From NCBI GenBank assembly GCA_001802645.1, contig MGZJ01000013.1:4812-68811 (forward strand): 64,000 bases of DNA, given 5' to 3'. Shown piece after piece: positions 7,893 through 15,304 of this stretch (within the stretch, counting starts at the first letter, position 1; every line of letters starts with the position of its first letter). The position numbers and the translations under genes are program-made. This DNA comes from Geobacteraceae bacterium GWC2_53_11. GTDB taxonomy: Bacteria; Desulfobacterota; Desulfuromonadia; Geobacterales; Pseudopelobacteraceae. The notes under the pieces were generated by a model that saw only the letters and a list, made by a program, of their open reading frames with translations, was not told where the DNA came from and searched no databases.

Positions 7893-8879
7893 CTATCCTC
7901 CAACCTGTGACATTGTAAAATTTTTGTGAGCATATCCTTCTTCTGAGATGGCGTGCCGCTCCGGTTTGGTCGAGACGATGCAGCGCAGCGCATCAGCCAG
8001 CTTTTCCCGGTCAGGCGGTCGCAGGAAAGGAACCAGATCTGTTTTCTCATCGGAGAACAGACACCCCTTGGCCTGACCGGTGGAGGTAACGCGGATGCGG
8101 TTACAGTCGCTGCAAAAGTGTCCGGAGACGGCGGTGATGATGCCGATGCTCCCTTGGCCGCCGGGAATGCGGTAATCTCGCGACGGCCCGGCAAACGCTC
8201 CTTTGTCCACGGGCTGCAGTTCATAGCGCGAGGAAATCCGTTCCAGAATCTCGCTGCCGGGAATGCAGTAACGCTGCCAGCCGTCTTGCTTGACCGCCGG
8301 CATGTATTCGATGAACCGGATGGAGTTGCCGTGCGTCAGGGTGCGGTCGGCAAAATCGAGGATTTCGCTGTCATTGACACCGCGCATGATCACGCAATTG
8401 ATCTTGGGTGGGGGGAATCCGGCCTTCTCGGCGGCGTCAAGTCCTGCGAGCACGCTTTGCAGGCTACCGCCGCGGGTTATGTCGCTGAACGTCTCCGAAT
8501 TGAGGGAGTCGAGGCTGACATTCAGGCGCTGAACTCCGGCGTGGTACAGATCGGCGGCCATCTTCTCCAGCAGCGCCCCGTTGGTGGTCAGGGCCAGGTG
8601 GCGAAGTCCCCGAATGGCGGACAGTTGTGAGAGGAACGGGACAATGCCCTCCCTGACCAGCGGCTCGCCACCGGTGATGCGGATTTTCTCTATGCCCAGT
8701 TCAACGGCGGTTTCGGCGATCAGCAGCAGTTCTTCATAGGAAAGAATCGATTCATGCGCTTTGTGCGCAACCCCTTCCGGCGGCATGCAGTAAAAACAGC
8801 GCATGTTGCAGCGATCCGTCACCGATAAACGCAGATAATTTATGTTTCTCCCGTGGGAGTCGGTCAGCTCCATTGTCAT
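7893..8879 (-). CDS. moaA: GTP 3',8-cyclase MoaA
   Basis: A 328-residue radical SAM enzyme for the first step of molybdopterin synthesis (GTP to 3',8-cyclo-GTP). The N-terminal 4Fe-4S/SAM motif CNMRCFYC is present (CxxxCxxC). The C-terminal cluster block FCSDCNRIRVTSTGQAKGCLF is present. The protein ends in Gly-Gly, the flexible double-glycine tail needed for activity in characterised MoaA. The start overlaps the tupC stop by 4 bases (ATGA), indicating translational coupling to the tungstate transporter. Confidence 0.96.
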   Translation of the reverse strand: MTMELTDSHGRNINYLRLSVTDRCNMRCFYCMPPEGVAHKAHESILSYEELLLIAETAVELGIEKIRITGGEPLVREGIVPFLSQLSAIRGLRHLALTTNGALLEKMAADLYHAGVQRLNVSLDSLNSETFSDITRGGSLQSVLAGLDAAEKAGFPPPKINCVIMRGVNDSEILDFADRTLTHGNSIRFIEYMPAVKQDGWQRYCIPGSEILERISSRYELQPVDKGAFAGPSRDYRIPGGQGSIGIITAVSGHFCSDCNRIRVTSTGQAKGCLFSDEKTDLVPFLRPPDREKLADALRCIVSTKPERHAISEEGYAHKNFTMSQVGG

Positions 8880-9628
8880 CCTCTGGTGGTGCAGTTAAAT
8901 GAATGGGCATAGCGGGCAAAAGCAGCGCTGAAATCATCCGGTGGATTCATCAGCACTTCGTCCGGGGTGCCGCTTCCGATCAGCCGCCCTTTGTTCATAA
9001 CGGCCAGCCGGTTGCACAACTGCAACACTTCGCGGCAGTCGTGCGTGGCAATTACCGCCGTAATACCTTCTGAATGGAGCAGTTGCGTCAGCTGCAACAG
9101 TAGCGCTTCGCGCAAAGGAAGGTCAAGCGCCGTAAAAGGCTCGTCCATAAAAATAATTTCCGGCCGCATGGCAAATGCGCGGGCCAGACTGACCCGGCGC
9201 GCCTCACCTGACGAGAGCGAGCGCGCCGAACGCCTGGAGAGTCCGGTGATGCCGAACCGTTCCAGCGCTTCGTCCACACGCTCCTGCTGCTCCTTTCGCG
9301 GCGTCCCGCGCAAAGACAGTCCGGTTGCCACATTGACCGTCACCGTGGCGTCCAGCAACAGCGGTTCCTGAAGTACCATGGCAACCCTGCGCCGGTAACC
9401 CAGTTCAGCGCGCCCGCCACGAACTGCCTCGCCGTTTACCAGCAGATCGCCTTTGCCCACCGGCAGCAGACGGGCCAGGGCCAGCAGCAGGCTGGTCTTG
9501 CCCGCGCCGTTCGAGCCGATCAGAGCGAGCACGTCGTTTTCCCGTACCGTCAGGGAGACGCTTTTGAGTACATCCACCCCGCCGCGTTGCAGGGAGAGAT
9601 TCCGGGCTTCCAGCAGAGGAACTGTCAT
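8876..9628 (-). CDS. tupC: Tungstate ABC transporter, ATP-binding protein
   Basis: A 250-residue ABC ATPase with Walker A GSNGAGKTS, signature LSSGEARR, Walker B IIFMDEPFTALD and the H-loop VIATHD. It overlaps tupB by 4 bases and moaA by 4 bases. With TupA and TupB it forms an importer; the tungstate assignment rests on TupA. An operon with moaA and formate dehydrogenase genes makes supply of metal for the pyranopterin cofactor the likely job. Confidence 0.9.
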   Translation of the reverse strand: MTVPLLEARNLSLQRGGVDVLKSVSLTVRENDVLALIGSNGAGKTSLLLALARLLPVGKGDLLVNGEAVRGGRAELGYRRRVAMVLQEPLLLDATVTVNVATGLSLRGTPRKEQQERVDEALERFGITGLSRRSARSLSSGEARRVSLARAFAMRPEIIFMDEPFTALDLPLREALLLQLTQLLHSEGITAVIATHDCREVLQLCNRLAVMNKGRLIGSGTPDEVLMNPPDDFSAAFARYAHSFNCTTRG

Positions 9629-10323
9629 CGTGGCCGCCGTTTCTGCTGGATTATCGTCAGTAGCAGGTTGATCAGAAAGGTCAGCGAGAGCAGGATGATG
9701 CTGAGAGCAATGGCGGTGTCAAAGTTTCCCTTGCCGGTTTCCATGACGGTAGCGGTGGTCAGAACCCGTGTCTGTCCTTTTATGTTACCCCCCACCATGA
9801 TTGATGCTCCCACTTCGGAAATCACCCCGCCGAAACCGGCCATGACCGCTGCCAGCAGCGGCAGCCGCGCTTCCTTGATCAACAGCCAGACCATTTGCGG
9901 CCTGGATGCTCCCAAGCCGAGAATCTGCAAGCGGAGGTTGGCGGGGAGGCTCTGAATGGCGGCCATGGAGATGCCGGTGACGATGGGGGTGGCGATAACC
10001 CCCTGGGCAATAACCATGGCGGCAGGGGTGTACAGCAGCTCGAAGTGGCCGAACGGGCCGTTGCGCCAGAGGAAGATGGTCACGAACAGGCCGACTACCA
10101 CCGGCGGCAGCCCCATGCCGGTATTGACCAGCGCCGCCACCAGGCGTTTGCCCGGAAACGTGGCAAGTGCGAGAACGGTGCCCGAGCTTACCCCGATCAG
10201 CAGGCTGAGCAGCGTTGCCAGCCCTGAGACCTTGAGCGACAGCCAGGTAACCGCCAGCACCTCGCTGTCTCCGGACAGCAGCAGGCGCACGGCTTCGATT
10301 ATTCCGTCAAGAATCAGTTCCAT
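9625..10323 (-). CDS. tupB: Tungstate ABC transporter, permease
   Basis: A 232-residue inner-membrane permease of the binding-protein-dependent type. Several hydrophobic segments are visible (for example SGLATLLSLLIGVSSGTVLAL and a C-terminal FDTAIALSIILLSLTFLINLLL). The cytoplasmic coupling region is LRLQILGLGASRPQMVW, the EAA-loop equivalent. It starts 11 bases after tupA and overlaps tupC by 4 bases. Confidence 0.9.
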   Translation of the reverse strand: MELILDGIIEAVRLLLSGDSEVLAVTWLSLKVSGLATLLSLLIGVSSGTVLALATFPGKRLVAALVNTGMGLPPVVVGLFVTIFLWRNGPFGHFELLYTPAAMVIAQGVIATPIVTGISMAAIQSLPANLRLQILGLGASRPQMVWLLIKEARLPLLAAVMAGFGGVISEVGASIMVGGNIKGQTRVLTTATVMETGKGNFDTAIALSIILLSLTFLINLLLTIIQQKRRPR

Positions 10324-10334
10324 TCAGTAAGCGC

Positions 10335-11171
10335 TTACAGGCCGAGTGACGCGGGATTTTTTCCGGCATCGGGGAAGAACAGCGGAGCGCCGAATTTTTC
10401 GACGCCAAACCGGCCGATGGTTTCCTGCGTCTTTTTGGCAACCATGAAGTCGGCAAATGACTTTCCACCGGCGGCATTGATTTTGGGCCACTTGGCCGGA
10501 TTTATTTCGATGACATGGTAAATGTTGAGCAGTTTGCTGTCACCCTCGCTCAGAATAACCAGACCGAGGTTTTTCTTCAGCGCCAGAAAGGTGGCGCGGT
10601 CGGTCAGGGTGTACCCCTTCTTCTCGGCGGCCACGTTCAGAGTCTGTCCCATGCCGAGACCGGTCTGCTGATACCATTTCTGGCCGTCCGGTGAGATGCC
10701 GGCCCCTTTCCAGAGCCCCTTCTCCTTGGCGTGGGTGCCTGAATTGTCGCCGCGCGAGGCAAACAGGGCCCCGCTTTTGGCAATACGTTGCAGGGCGTCC
10801 ACAGAGTTTTTCGCCGTTTTAACCCTGGCCGGATCGCTGGTCGGGCCGACGATGACGAAGTCGTTATGCATCACCAGACGGCGGGTTACGCCGAAGCCTC
10901 CTGTCATGAATTTCTGCTCCGCTTCAGGGGAGTGAACCAGCAACACGTCCGCTTCGCCCTTTTCACCCATCTTCATTGCCTGGCCGGAACCGACCGAAAT
11001 GGTTTTGATCTTGTAACCGCTCTCTTTTTCGAACTGCGGCACCAGCACATCCAACAGCCCTGAATCCTGCGTGCTGGTGGTGGTGGCGAGAATAATGGTT
11101 TTGGGGGCGGCCAGGGCAATGCCTGTTGCCGCCAGCAGGATTACAGCACACAATGAAATTAGTTTTTTCAT
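10335..11171 (-). CDS. tupA: Tungstate-binding periplasmic protein TupA
   Basis: 278 residues with a Sec signal peptide (KKLISLCAVILLAATGIALAA). The mature N-terminus ILATTTSTQDSGLLDVLVP is the TupA signature, distinct from ModA, so tungstate is the expected ligand. Other TupA-like blocks are SRGDNSGTHAKE and LTDRATFLALK. The start at 11171 has GGGAGGG upstream. A longer in-frame extension to 11474 runs through the riboswitch/terminator leader and is rejected. Expression is probably controlled by the leader at 11197-11433. Confidence 0.92.
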   Translation of the reverse strand: MKKLISLCAVILLAATGIALAAPKTIILATTTSTQDSGLLDVLVPQFEKESGYKIKTISVGSGQAMKMGEKGEADVLLVHSPEAEQKFMTGGFGVTRRLVMHNDFVIVGPTSDPARVKTAKNSVDALQRIAKSGALFASRGDNSGTHAKEKGLWKGAGISPDGQKWYQQTGLGMGQTLNVAAEKKGYTLTDRATFLALKKNLGLVILSEGDSKLLNIYHVIEINPAKWPKINAAGGKSFADFMVAKKTQETIGRFGVEKFGAPLFFPDAGKNPASLGL

Positions 11172-11196
11172 AAGGTTCCCTCCCGAATTAAATTTA

Positions 11197-11233
11197 AAAC
11201 AAAAACGCCCCTTCTCTCGATAGAAAAGGGGCG
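11197..11233 (-). terminator. Intrinsic terminator in the tupA leader (riboswitch expression platform)
   Basis: On the minus strand, CGCCCCTTTTCTATC pairs with GAGAGAAGGGGCG and is followed by TTTTTGTTTT. It lies 26 bases before the tupA start codon and after the putative aptamer, so it looks like an attenuator rather than a gene-end terminator. Its 5' arm contains CCCCTTTTC (11223-11231), exactly complementary to GAAAAGGGG at 11272-11280 just upstream, a candidate antiterminator. Confidence 0.8.
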
Positions 11234-11271
11234 CGGACAGACCACGGGCAGTGGCGCGTCTGGCACGAATT

Positions 11272-11433
11272 CCCCTTTTCATCCTGAATAGACAGGATAG
11301 TTCGTTCACGAAGTTTTTGCGGGACACCGCAATAAACTTCTGACTCACTAAAGGAGGGTGGCGCTGTTTCCGGCGGCACCCGCAGGTTACGGGCCGTGAG
11401 GATGTATCCCTGGTAGGCGGCGTAACTCGGAGA
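11272..11433 (-). promoter_or_regulatory. Candidate molybdenum/tungsten cofactor riboswitch upstream of tupA
   Basis: The minus-strand RNA shares a conserved core with the fdnG1 leader: CTCCGAG, then a variable stem (GTTACG/CGTAAC), CTGCGGGTG, a GGAAAC (GNRA-type) loop, and CCTCCTTTAGTGAGT. Two further hairpins follow, with arms that differ in sequence but pair in both leaders, and then GAAAAGGGG. The Moco RNA motif is known upstream of molybdate/tungstate transport, Moco synthesis and Moco enzyme genes. I recognise this as that class from context and partial recall of its consensus, not from a model search. The core aptamer is about 11341-11433. Confidence 0.7.
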
Positions 11434-11451
11434 ATGGTGAAATAAAGCGGA

Positions 11452-11481
11452 ACTATACTGGTACGATGCAGCATCTGACAA
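11452..11481 (-). promoter_or_regulatory. Sigma-70-type promoter for tupA operon
   Basis: Minus-strand TTGTCA (11476-11481) and TATAGT (11452-11457) are separated by 18 bases, placing the transcript start near 11445, about a dozen bases before the putative aptamer. A 28-base dyad (TGAC...GCTGAA-ta-TTTCAGC...GTCA) covers and extends upstream of the -35 and may be an operator. This lets the tup-moa genes be transcribed independently of the fdn operon. Confidence 0.6.
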
Positions 11482-11500
11482 GCTGAAATATTCAGCGTGG

Positions 11501-12838
11501 TCAGGTGGAGCGGGATATTTTCTGGTAATCCTCCGGTGTGTTGACGTTGCGGAATGAGGCATAATCGGGATCCAGCGTGGCAATCTTGCCGCGCGGTACC
11601 AGCCGGACGTGCGCCAGATCAAAAAACGAGAGGATGCGCCGCTCTCCTGCCCGCAGCATCGCCTCCATCTTGGCAAGGCAGCTTTTGGCATAGACGGCGT
11701 GCAGCGGTTCCAGGCCGCCGGGGGTCTCGGGGATAACCACGTCAACTCCGCCCGGCATGCTGCTCAACTCACGGATCAGGCGGGGATTGAGCCCCGGCAT
11801 GTCGCAGGCGGTGACAAAGGCGCGACCGGCGCTGCAGCTTGAGAGTGCGGCGTGGATGCCGCCCAGCGGCCCCATACCGGGAAAAATGTCGGCAATCTTG
11901 CGGCAGGGAATGAAGTCGTAGATTTCAGGTGTATTCGTGACCAGCAGCACTTCGTCGAACAGTTCGGTCATGCGGCGGTAGGCGGTTTCCACCATCCGTT
12001 CGCCATTGACCTCCATGAGTGCCTTGTTCCGTCCCATGCGGCTCGATTCGCCTCCGGCAAGGATTACCCCCGCGATGTCGGAGAAACGTTCGCGCGGCGT
12101 CATCCTGAGCCGTTCCGGGCAGGCCGCGATACGGAAGCTTTCGCCCCGTACATAACCGACCAGGCCGATGCCGTGCTCAGTGCAGATGCGTACCGCCATG
12201 TTGGTCGGCGATGTGCGGGAGGCGACCAGGGCTATTCCCAGCGATGCCGCTTTGGATGCCAGTTCGGTTGATACCCGGCCGGAGGTAAGCAGCATGCGTC
12301 CGGTCAGGTCGATTCCGGCGAAGAGCGCCTGTCCTGCCAGCCGGTCGATGGTGTTGTGACGCCCCAGGTCTTCTGCATGCAGCAGTATTTTGCTGCCGTC
12401 GCTGATCGCCGCCGAGTGGATGCCGCCATGGCGGCCATAGCGCTCGGAAAGCTGGCCCATCTCCCGCATGGCGCTAAAGACCGCCTCTGCCGGAAAGGTG
12501 GCGTCCGGGGATGCCTGTTTCGGTACTCCGGCGTTGAAGGAAAACGAGATGCCGGTTCCGCACCCCGAGGTGAGCACCGGGGTGAGCCGTTCCGGCAGCT
12601 CTCCCCGGATACGGATGCTGGCTTCGCCGGAGTCCTCGCACACCCCCATGGCCAGGAAATCGCCCAGTTCGCGCACAAAACCTTGGGTGCGCAGAAAACC
12701 TGCCACCAGAAATCGTAGCTCGTGGGGGGATGCCACCAGTGTGGCAATGTCGCGGCCATTGACGGTGAGCTTGACCGGGAATTCTGCCGGAAACTCATCC
12801 AGTATTTCAGTGATGATGCCTTTGTCGTAACGGAGCAT
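11501..12838 (-). CDS. FdhD-MobA fusion: formate dehydrogenase sulfur carrier plus molybdopterin guanylyltransferase
   Basis: 445 residues. The first ~255 are FdhD (DEFPVKLTVNG-type start, TSGCGTG with the sulfur-relay cysteine, HGGIHSAA, HAEDLGRHNTIDR, SGRVSTELASKAA). FdhD moves sulfur from a cysteine desulfurase to the Mo/W cofactor of formate dehydrogenase. The remainder is MobA (AGVILAGGESSRMGRNKAL, TACDMPGLN, EPLHAVY), which attaches GMP to molybdopterin. Fusing the two would couple cofactor nucleotide addition to sulfuration. A second, stand-alone mobA lies at 26952. The start at 12838 follows AGAGGAC; the more upstream in-frame ATG (12898) falls in a repeat. Stop at 11501. Confidence 0.9.
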   Translation of the reverse strand: MLRYDKGIITEILDEFPAEFPVKLTVNGRDIATLVASPHELRFLVAGFLRTQGFVRELGDFLAMGVCEDSGEASIRIRGELPERLTPVLTSGCGTGISFSFNAGVPKQASPDATFPAEAVFSAMREMGQLSERYGRHGGIHSAAISDGSKILLHAEDLGRHNTIDRLAGQALFAGIDLTGRMLLTSGRVSTELASKAASLGIALVASRTSPTNMAVRICTEHGIGLVGYVRGESFRIAACPERLRMTPRERFSDIAGVILAGGESSRMGRNKALMEVNGERMVETAYRRMTELFDEVLLVTNTPEIYDFIPCRKIADIFPGMGPLGGIHAALSSCSAGRAFVTACDMPGLNPRLIRELSSMPGGVDVVIPETPGGLEPLHAVYAKSCLAKMEAMLRAGERRILSFFDLAHVRLVPRGKIATLDPDYASFRNVNTPEDYQKISRST

Positions 12839-12885
12839 AAACGTGTTTGTCCTCTGAGCAGAACCAATTTTCAGTAATAACGGCC

Positions 12886-12962
12886 AAATCCCTCTCAATC
12901 TCCCCTTATCAGGGGAGACTTCAAGGCTTCCCCCCTGACAAGGGGGGATTGAGGGGGGTTGG
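12886..12962. repeat. Family B palindromic repeat, copy 2
   Basis: The left arm CAATCTCCCCTTATCAGGGG and the right arm CCCCCCTGACAAGGGGGGAT face each other, each being itself a small hairpin, with an outer CCCTCTCAATC / GATTGAGGGGGG pairing. It separates fdhE from fdhD-mobA inside an otherwise tight gene run, so it may act as a transcript-processing or attenuation hairpin. Confidence 0.75.
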
Positions 12963-12973
12963 TTTTAGGCGGG

Positions 12974-13813
12974 CTATTTACCCCGCTCAAAGCCTTCCTG
13001 TGCTGCCAGCAGGTCCAGGTGGATCGTGAGCAGGTCTTCTATTTCCAGCGGCGTATCCACGCTTCCTTTGCGCGAATCCCGCGTCTTGATGTAGCGGCTG
13101 CACGCCTTGCAGGTATCTACCCGTGTGGCGCCTTCTCCGGCGGTGAAATAGGAGAGCTGTTCCGGTTCGTCGCAGCCGCAATAGGCGCAGGTCAGGCGCT
13201 TGAACTGCCAGCTGAAGGAACAGGCCGAGCAGGAGAGCATGCGCCGTCCCTCCTCGCCGGATAATTCAGCCATGCCGGCCCGGGAACCGCACACCGGGCA
13301 GAAACTTTCCTGCCATGCGGCAAACTGTCCGGCGGGGTATCCGGCGGAAAAAGCTTCCAGGCTGGTCTTGAGGGGAATCTCAAAGATATATTCAACCAGC
13401 GGGGCGGGAACTGTCAACTCGTTTGCCAGATCATTAATCGGCGCGCGGTTCCGTTCCAGGATGGCACGAAAGAGTGCGCCCGGATCAACGGAGCCGCTGC
13501 TGAGGGCAGCAGAGATTTTCCGGAGATATTCGTCATGCTCCTGCCCTTTGTCGGATAGTACGTCAATAATCCCGAGCAGAAAGGCAACGCTCTGCTGGCG
13601 GTTAAGCTTCAGGTCGGAGCTGTTCATCAGGGGGAGGGACTGTCCGGTCCGTTCCTGTGCATCGGAGGATGTTTCAAATGATATGCCGGTCTGCTGTTCC
13701 TTGCCGTCAACATAGTCATAAATGCCGATGAACAGAGGCACTATTTCGGCGTATTCAGGGGATGATTTTGCGGCCTGCTGCAATGCAGCTATTTTTTGTT
13801 CCGTTGAAGGCAT
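12974..13813 (-). CDS. fdhE: Formate dehydrogenase accessory protein FdhE
   Basis: 279 residues. The C-terminal half has the FdhE rubredoxin-like metal-binding cysteine pairs: FCPVCGS, LSCSACS, TCAYCG and TCKACSRY. FdhE is needed for assembly and activity of respiratory (FdnGHI-type) formate dehydrogenases in enterobacteria and binds iron through these cysteines. It sits directly downstream of fdnI1 in the module 1 operon. The N-terminal region is variable, as usual for the family. Confidence 0.92.
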   Translation of the reverse strand: MPSTEQKIAALQQAAKSSPEYAEIVPLFIGIYDYVDGKEQQTGISFETSSDAQERTGQSLPLMNSSDLKLNRQQSVAFLLGIIDVLSDKGQEHDEYLRKISAALSSGSVDPGALFRAILERNRAPINDLANELTVPAPLVEYIFEIPLKTSLEAFSAGYPAGQFAAWQESFCPVCGSRAGMAELSGEEGRRMLSCSACSFSWQFKRLTCAYCGCDEPEQLSYFTAGEGATRVDTCKACSRYIKTRDSRKGSVDTPLEIEDLLTIHLDLLAAQEGFERGK

Positions 13814-13902
13814 GGTAACTCCTCTGTGCAGGGTGGCTACATCAAGGGCGGCCTTAATTCAGGCCGCCCCGCGATTATAGCAGAGTAACATGAGATGCGA
13901 TA

Positions 13903-14520
13903 TTACGGATTTTCTCCGGTGGTTTCCTTGTACCATTTGGGGTGGTGCTTCTTAGCCCAGCCCCGTTTGACATCGCCGTACAGCATGGCGTCTATCGTGC
14001 CGGGGTTGCCGATGGTGGCCAGATAGACATGCACGATCACGAACATGATTGAACCGACAAACATCAGGCCGTGAGTGAGCAATGAAATCTGGACGATCCA
14101 GCGCGGGAACAGCGTCGGCGCCCAGATAAATACTCCGGTCACGCCGAGAACGGCGGTCGCGGCGGCGACATACAGGGCAAACAGTTTCTGTCCCGGATTG
14201 TATTTGCCGATGTTGAAGTGGGCGGCGTCGCGTGAAAGATACCCACCCCTTTTTTCAACCCATGCCTTGTCATCCTGGTCAAATGTGGAAACGTCTTTCT
14301 TGTGGTTGAGATACATGTAGATGGAGCTGCAAAAGAAAATGACTCCGCCGATCTTATGCACCAGGATGGCATTCTGGCCGCCGCCGAACAGGTTGAAATA
14401 GCCGTTGAACAGCCGGGAATACAGGCCAAGCCCAGACAGGAGCAGGGTAAAGAAACTGGCCGTGACAATCCAGTGCAGAACACGCTCGCTGGTGCTGAAA
14501 CGCTCGATATAGTTACTCAT
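13903..14520 (-). CDS. fdnI: Formate dehydrogenase cytochrome b subunit (FdnI-like)
   Basis: A 205-residue membrane protein with four hydrophobic helices: ERVLHWIVTASFFTLLLSGL, AILVHKIGGVIFFCSSIYMY, FALYVAAATAVLGVTGVFI and LLTHGLMFVGSIMFVIVHVY. The histidines in the first, second and fourth helices fit b-type heme ligation in the FdnI/cytochrome b556 family. It would pass electrons from FdnH1 to the quinone pool. The start at 14520 overlaps the fdnH1 stop by 8 bases. Module 2 lacks this subunit and uses an NrfD-type protein instead. Confidence 0.92.
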   Translation of the reverse strand: MSNYIERFSTSERVLHWIVTASFFTLLLSGLGLYSRLFNGYFNLFGGGQNAILVHKIGGVIFFCSSIYMYLNHKKDVSTFDQDDKAWVEKRGGYLSRDAAHFNIGKYNPGQKLFALYVAAATAVLGVTGVFIWAPTLFPRWIVQISLLTHGLMFVGSIMFVIVHVYLATIGNPGTIDAMLYGDVKRGWAKKHHPKWYKETTGENP

Positions 14521-15301
14521 GGCCGTCTCCCTTCCCTGTCTCGTCATCGATCTTTTTCGGGCCGATGGTTACATAATGCAGCAGCATGGCGCCGATACTC
14601 CCCCAGAAGCCGAGGATGCCGAGCGGCTTGATCACGTCCTTCCAGAGGAAAATGGACATCGGTATGCTCGGCTTGGCGGGCAAGCCGTATTGTTCCGGCG
14701 GCCCCTCCAGGGCATATACCACCCCCAGTCCCAGCAGGTCGTTTTCTCCATAGAGCGTCTTTTTAGCTGCCGTTGCCTTGGCGATCAACTGGCTGCGGTT
14801 GCCGAATTTGAGCGACTCGGTCGGGCACGCTTTGGCGCAGGCCGGGGTCATGCCCCCTTCAATGCGGCTCTGACAGAGGTTGCATTTGGAAACCTTGTCA
14901 TTGGCGTCATAGCGGGGGACGTTGAAGGGACAGGCTGATACGCAGTATTTGCAGGAAATGCACTTTTCCTTGTTGTAGGCGACAATGCCGTCCTTGGTGC
15001 GGTAGAGGGCGCCGGGGGACGGGCAGACCTTCATGCAGCCTGCGTCGCCGCACTGCATGCAGCGCTCGTTGAGGAACTGCCAGGAAACCGCCCCGGATGC
15101 TTCGCTTTCCACGAACCGGATGCGGTTGAACAGTGCCGGTGTCAGGTCGCGCGGATTTTCGAACGTCCCCTTGTTGGAGGTTATGTCGGCATCGGTCTTG
15201 TTCCACTGCTTGCAGGCCACCTGACAGGAACGGCAGCCGATGCAGCGCGATGTGTCCACGAGAAATCCCTTGCGGGTAGCTTGATTGATGGTGTCGGCCA
15301 T
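14513..15301 (-). CDS. fdnH: Formate dehydrogenase iron-sulfur subunit (FdnH-like), module 1
   Basis: 262 residues with four 4Fe-4S cysteine sets: CIGCRSCQVAC, CMQCGDAGCMKVC, CISCKYCVSAC and CNLCQ...CAKAC. A single C-terminal hydrophobic helix (PLGILGFWGSIGAMLLHYV) anchors it to the membrane, as in FdnH. It carries electrons from the pyranopterin subunit to cytochrome b. It starts 3 bases after fdnG1 and overlaps fdnI1. There is no signal peptide, consistent with export as a complex with the Tat signal of FdnG1. Confidence 0.94.
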   Translation of the reverse strand: MADTINQATRKGFLVDTSRCIGCRSCQVACKQWNKTDADITSNKGTFENPRDLTPALFNRIRFVESEASGAVSWQFLNERCMQCGDAGCMKVCPSPGALYRTKDGIVAYNKEKCISCKYCVSACPFNVPRYDANDKVSKCNLCQSRIEGGMTPACAKACPTESLKFGNRSQLIAKATAAKKTLYGENDLLGLGVVYALEGPPEQYGLPAKPSIPMSIFLWKDVIKPLGILGFWGSIGAMLLHYVTIGPKKIDDETGKGDGHE

Positions 15302-15304
15302 GGC

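Noticed and set aside
10335-11474. Longer TupA starting at 11474
   Set aside because: The extra 101 residues are translated from the riboswitch and terminator leader; the signal peptide and RBS support 11171.
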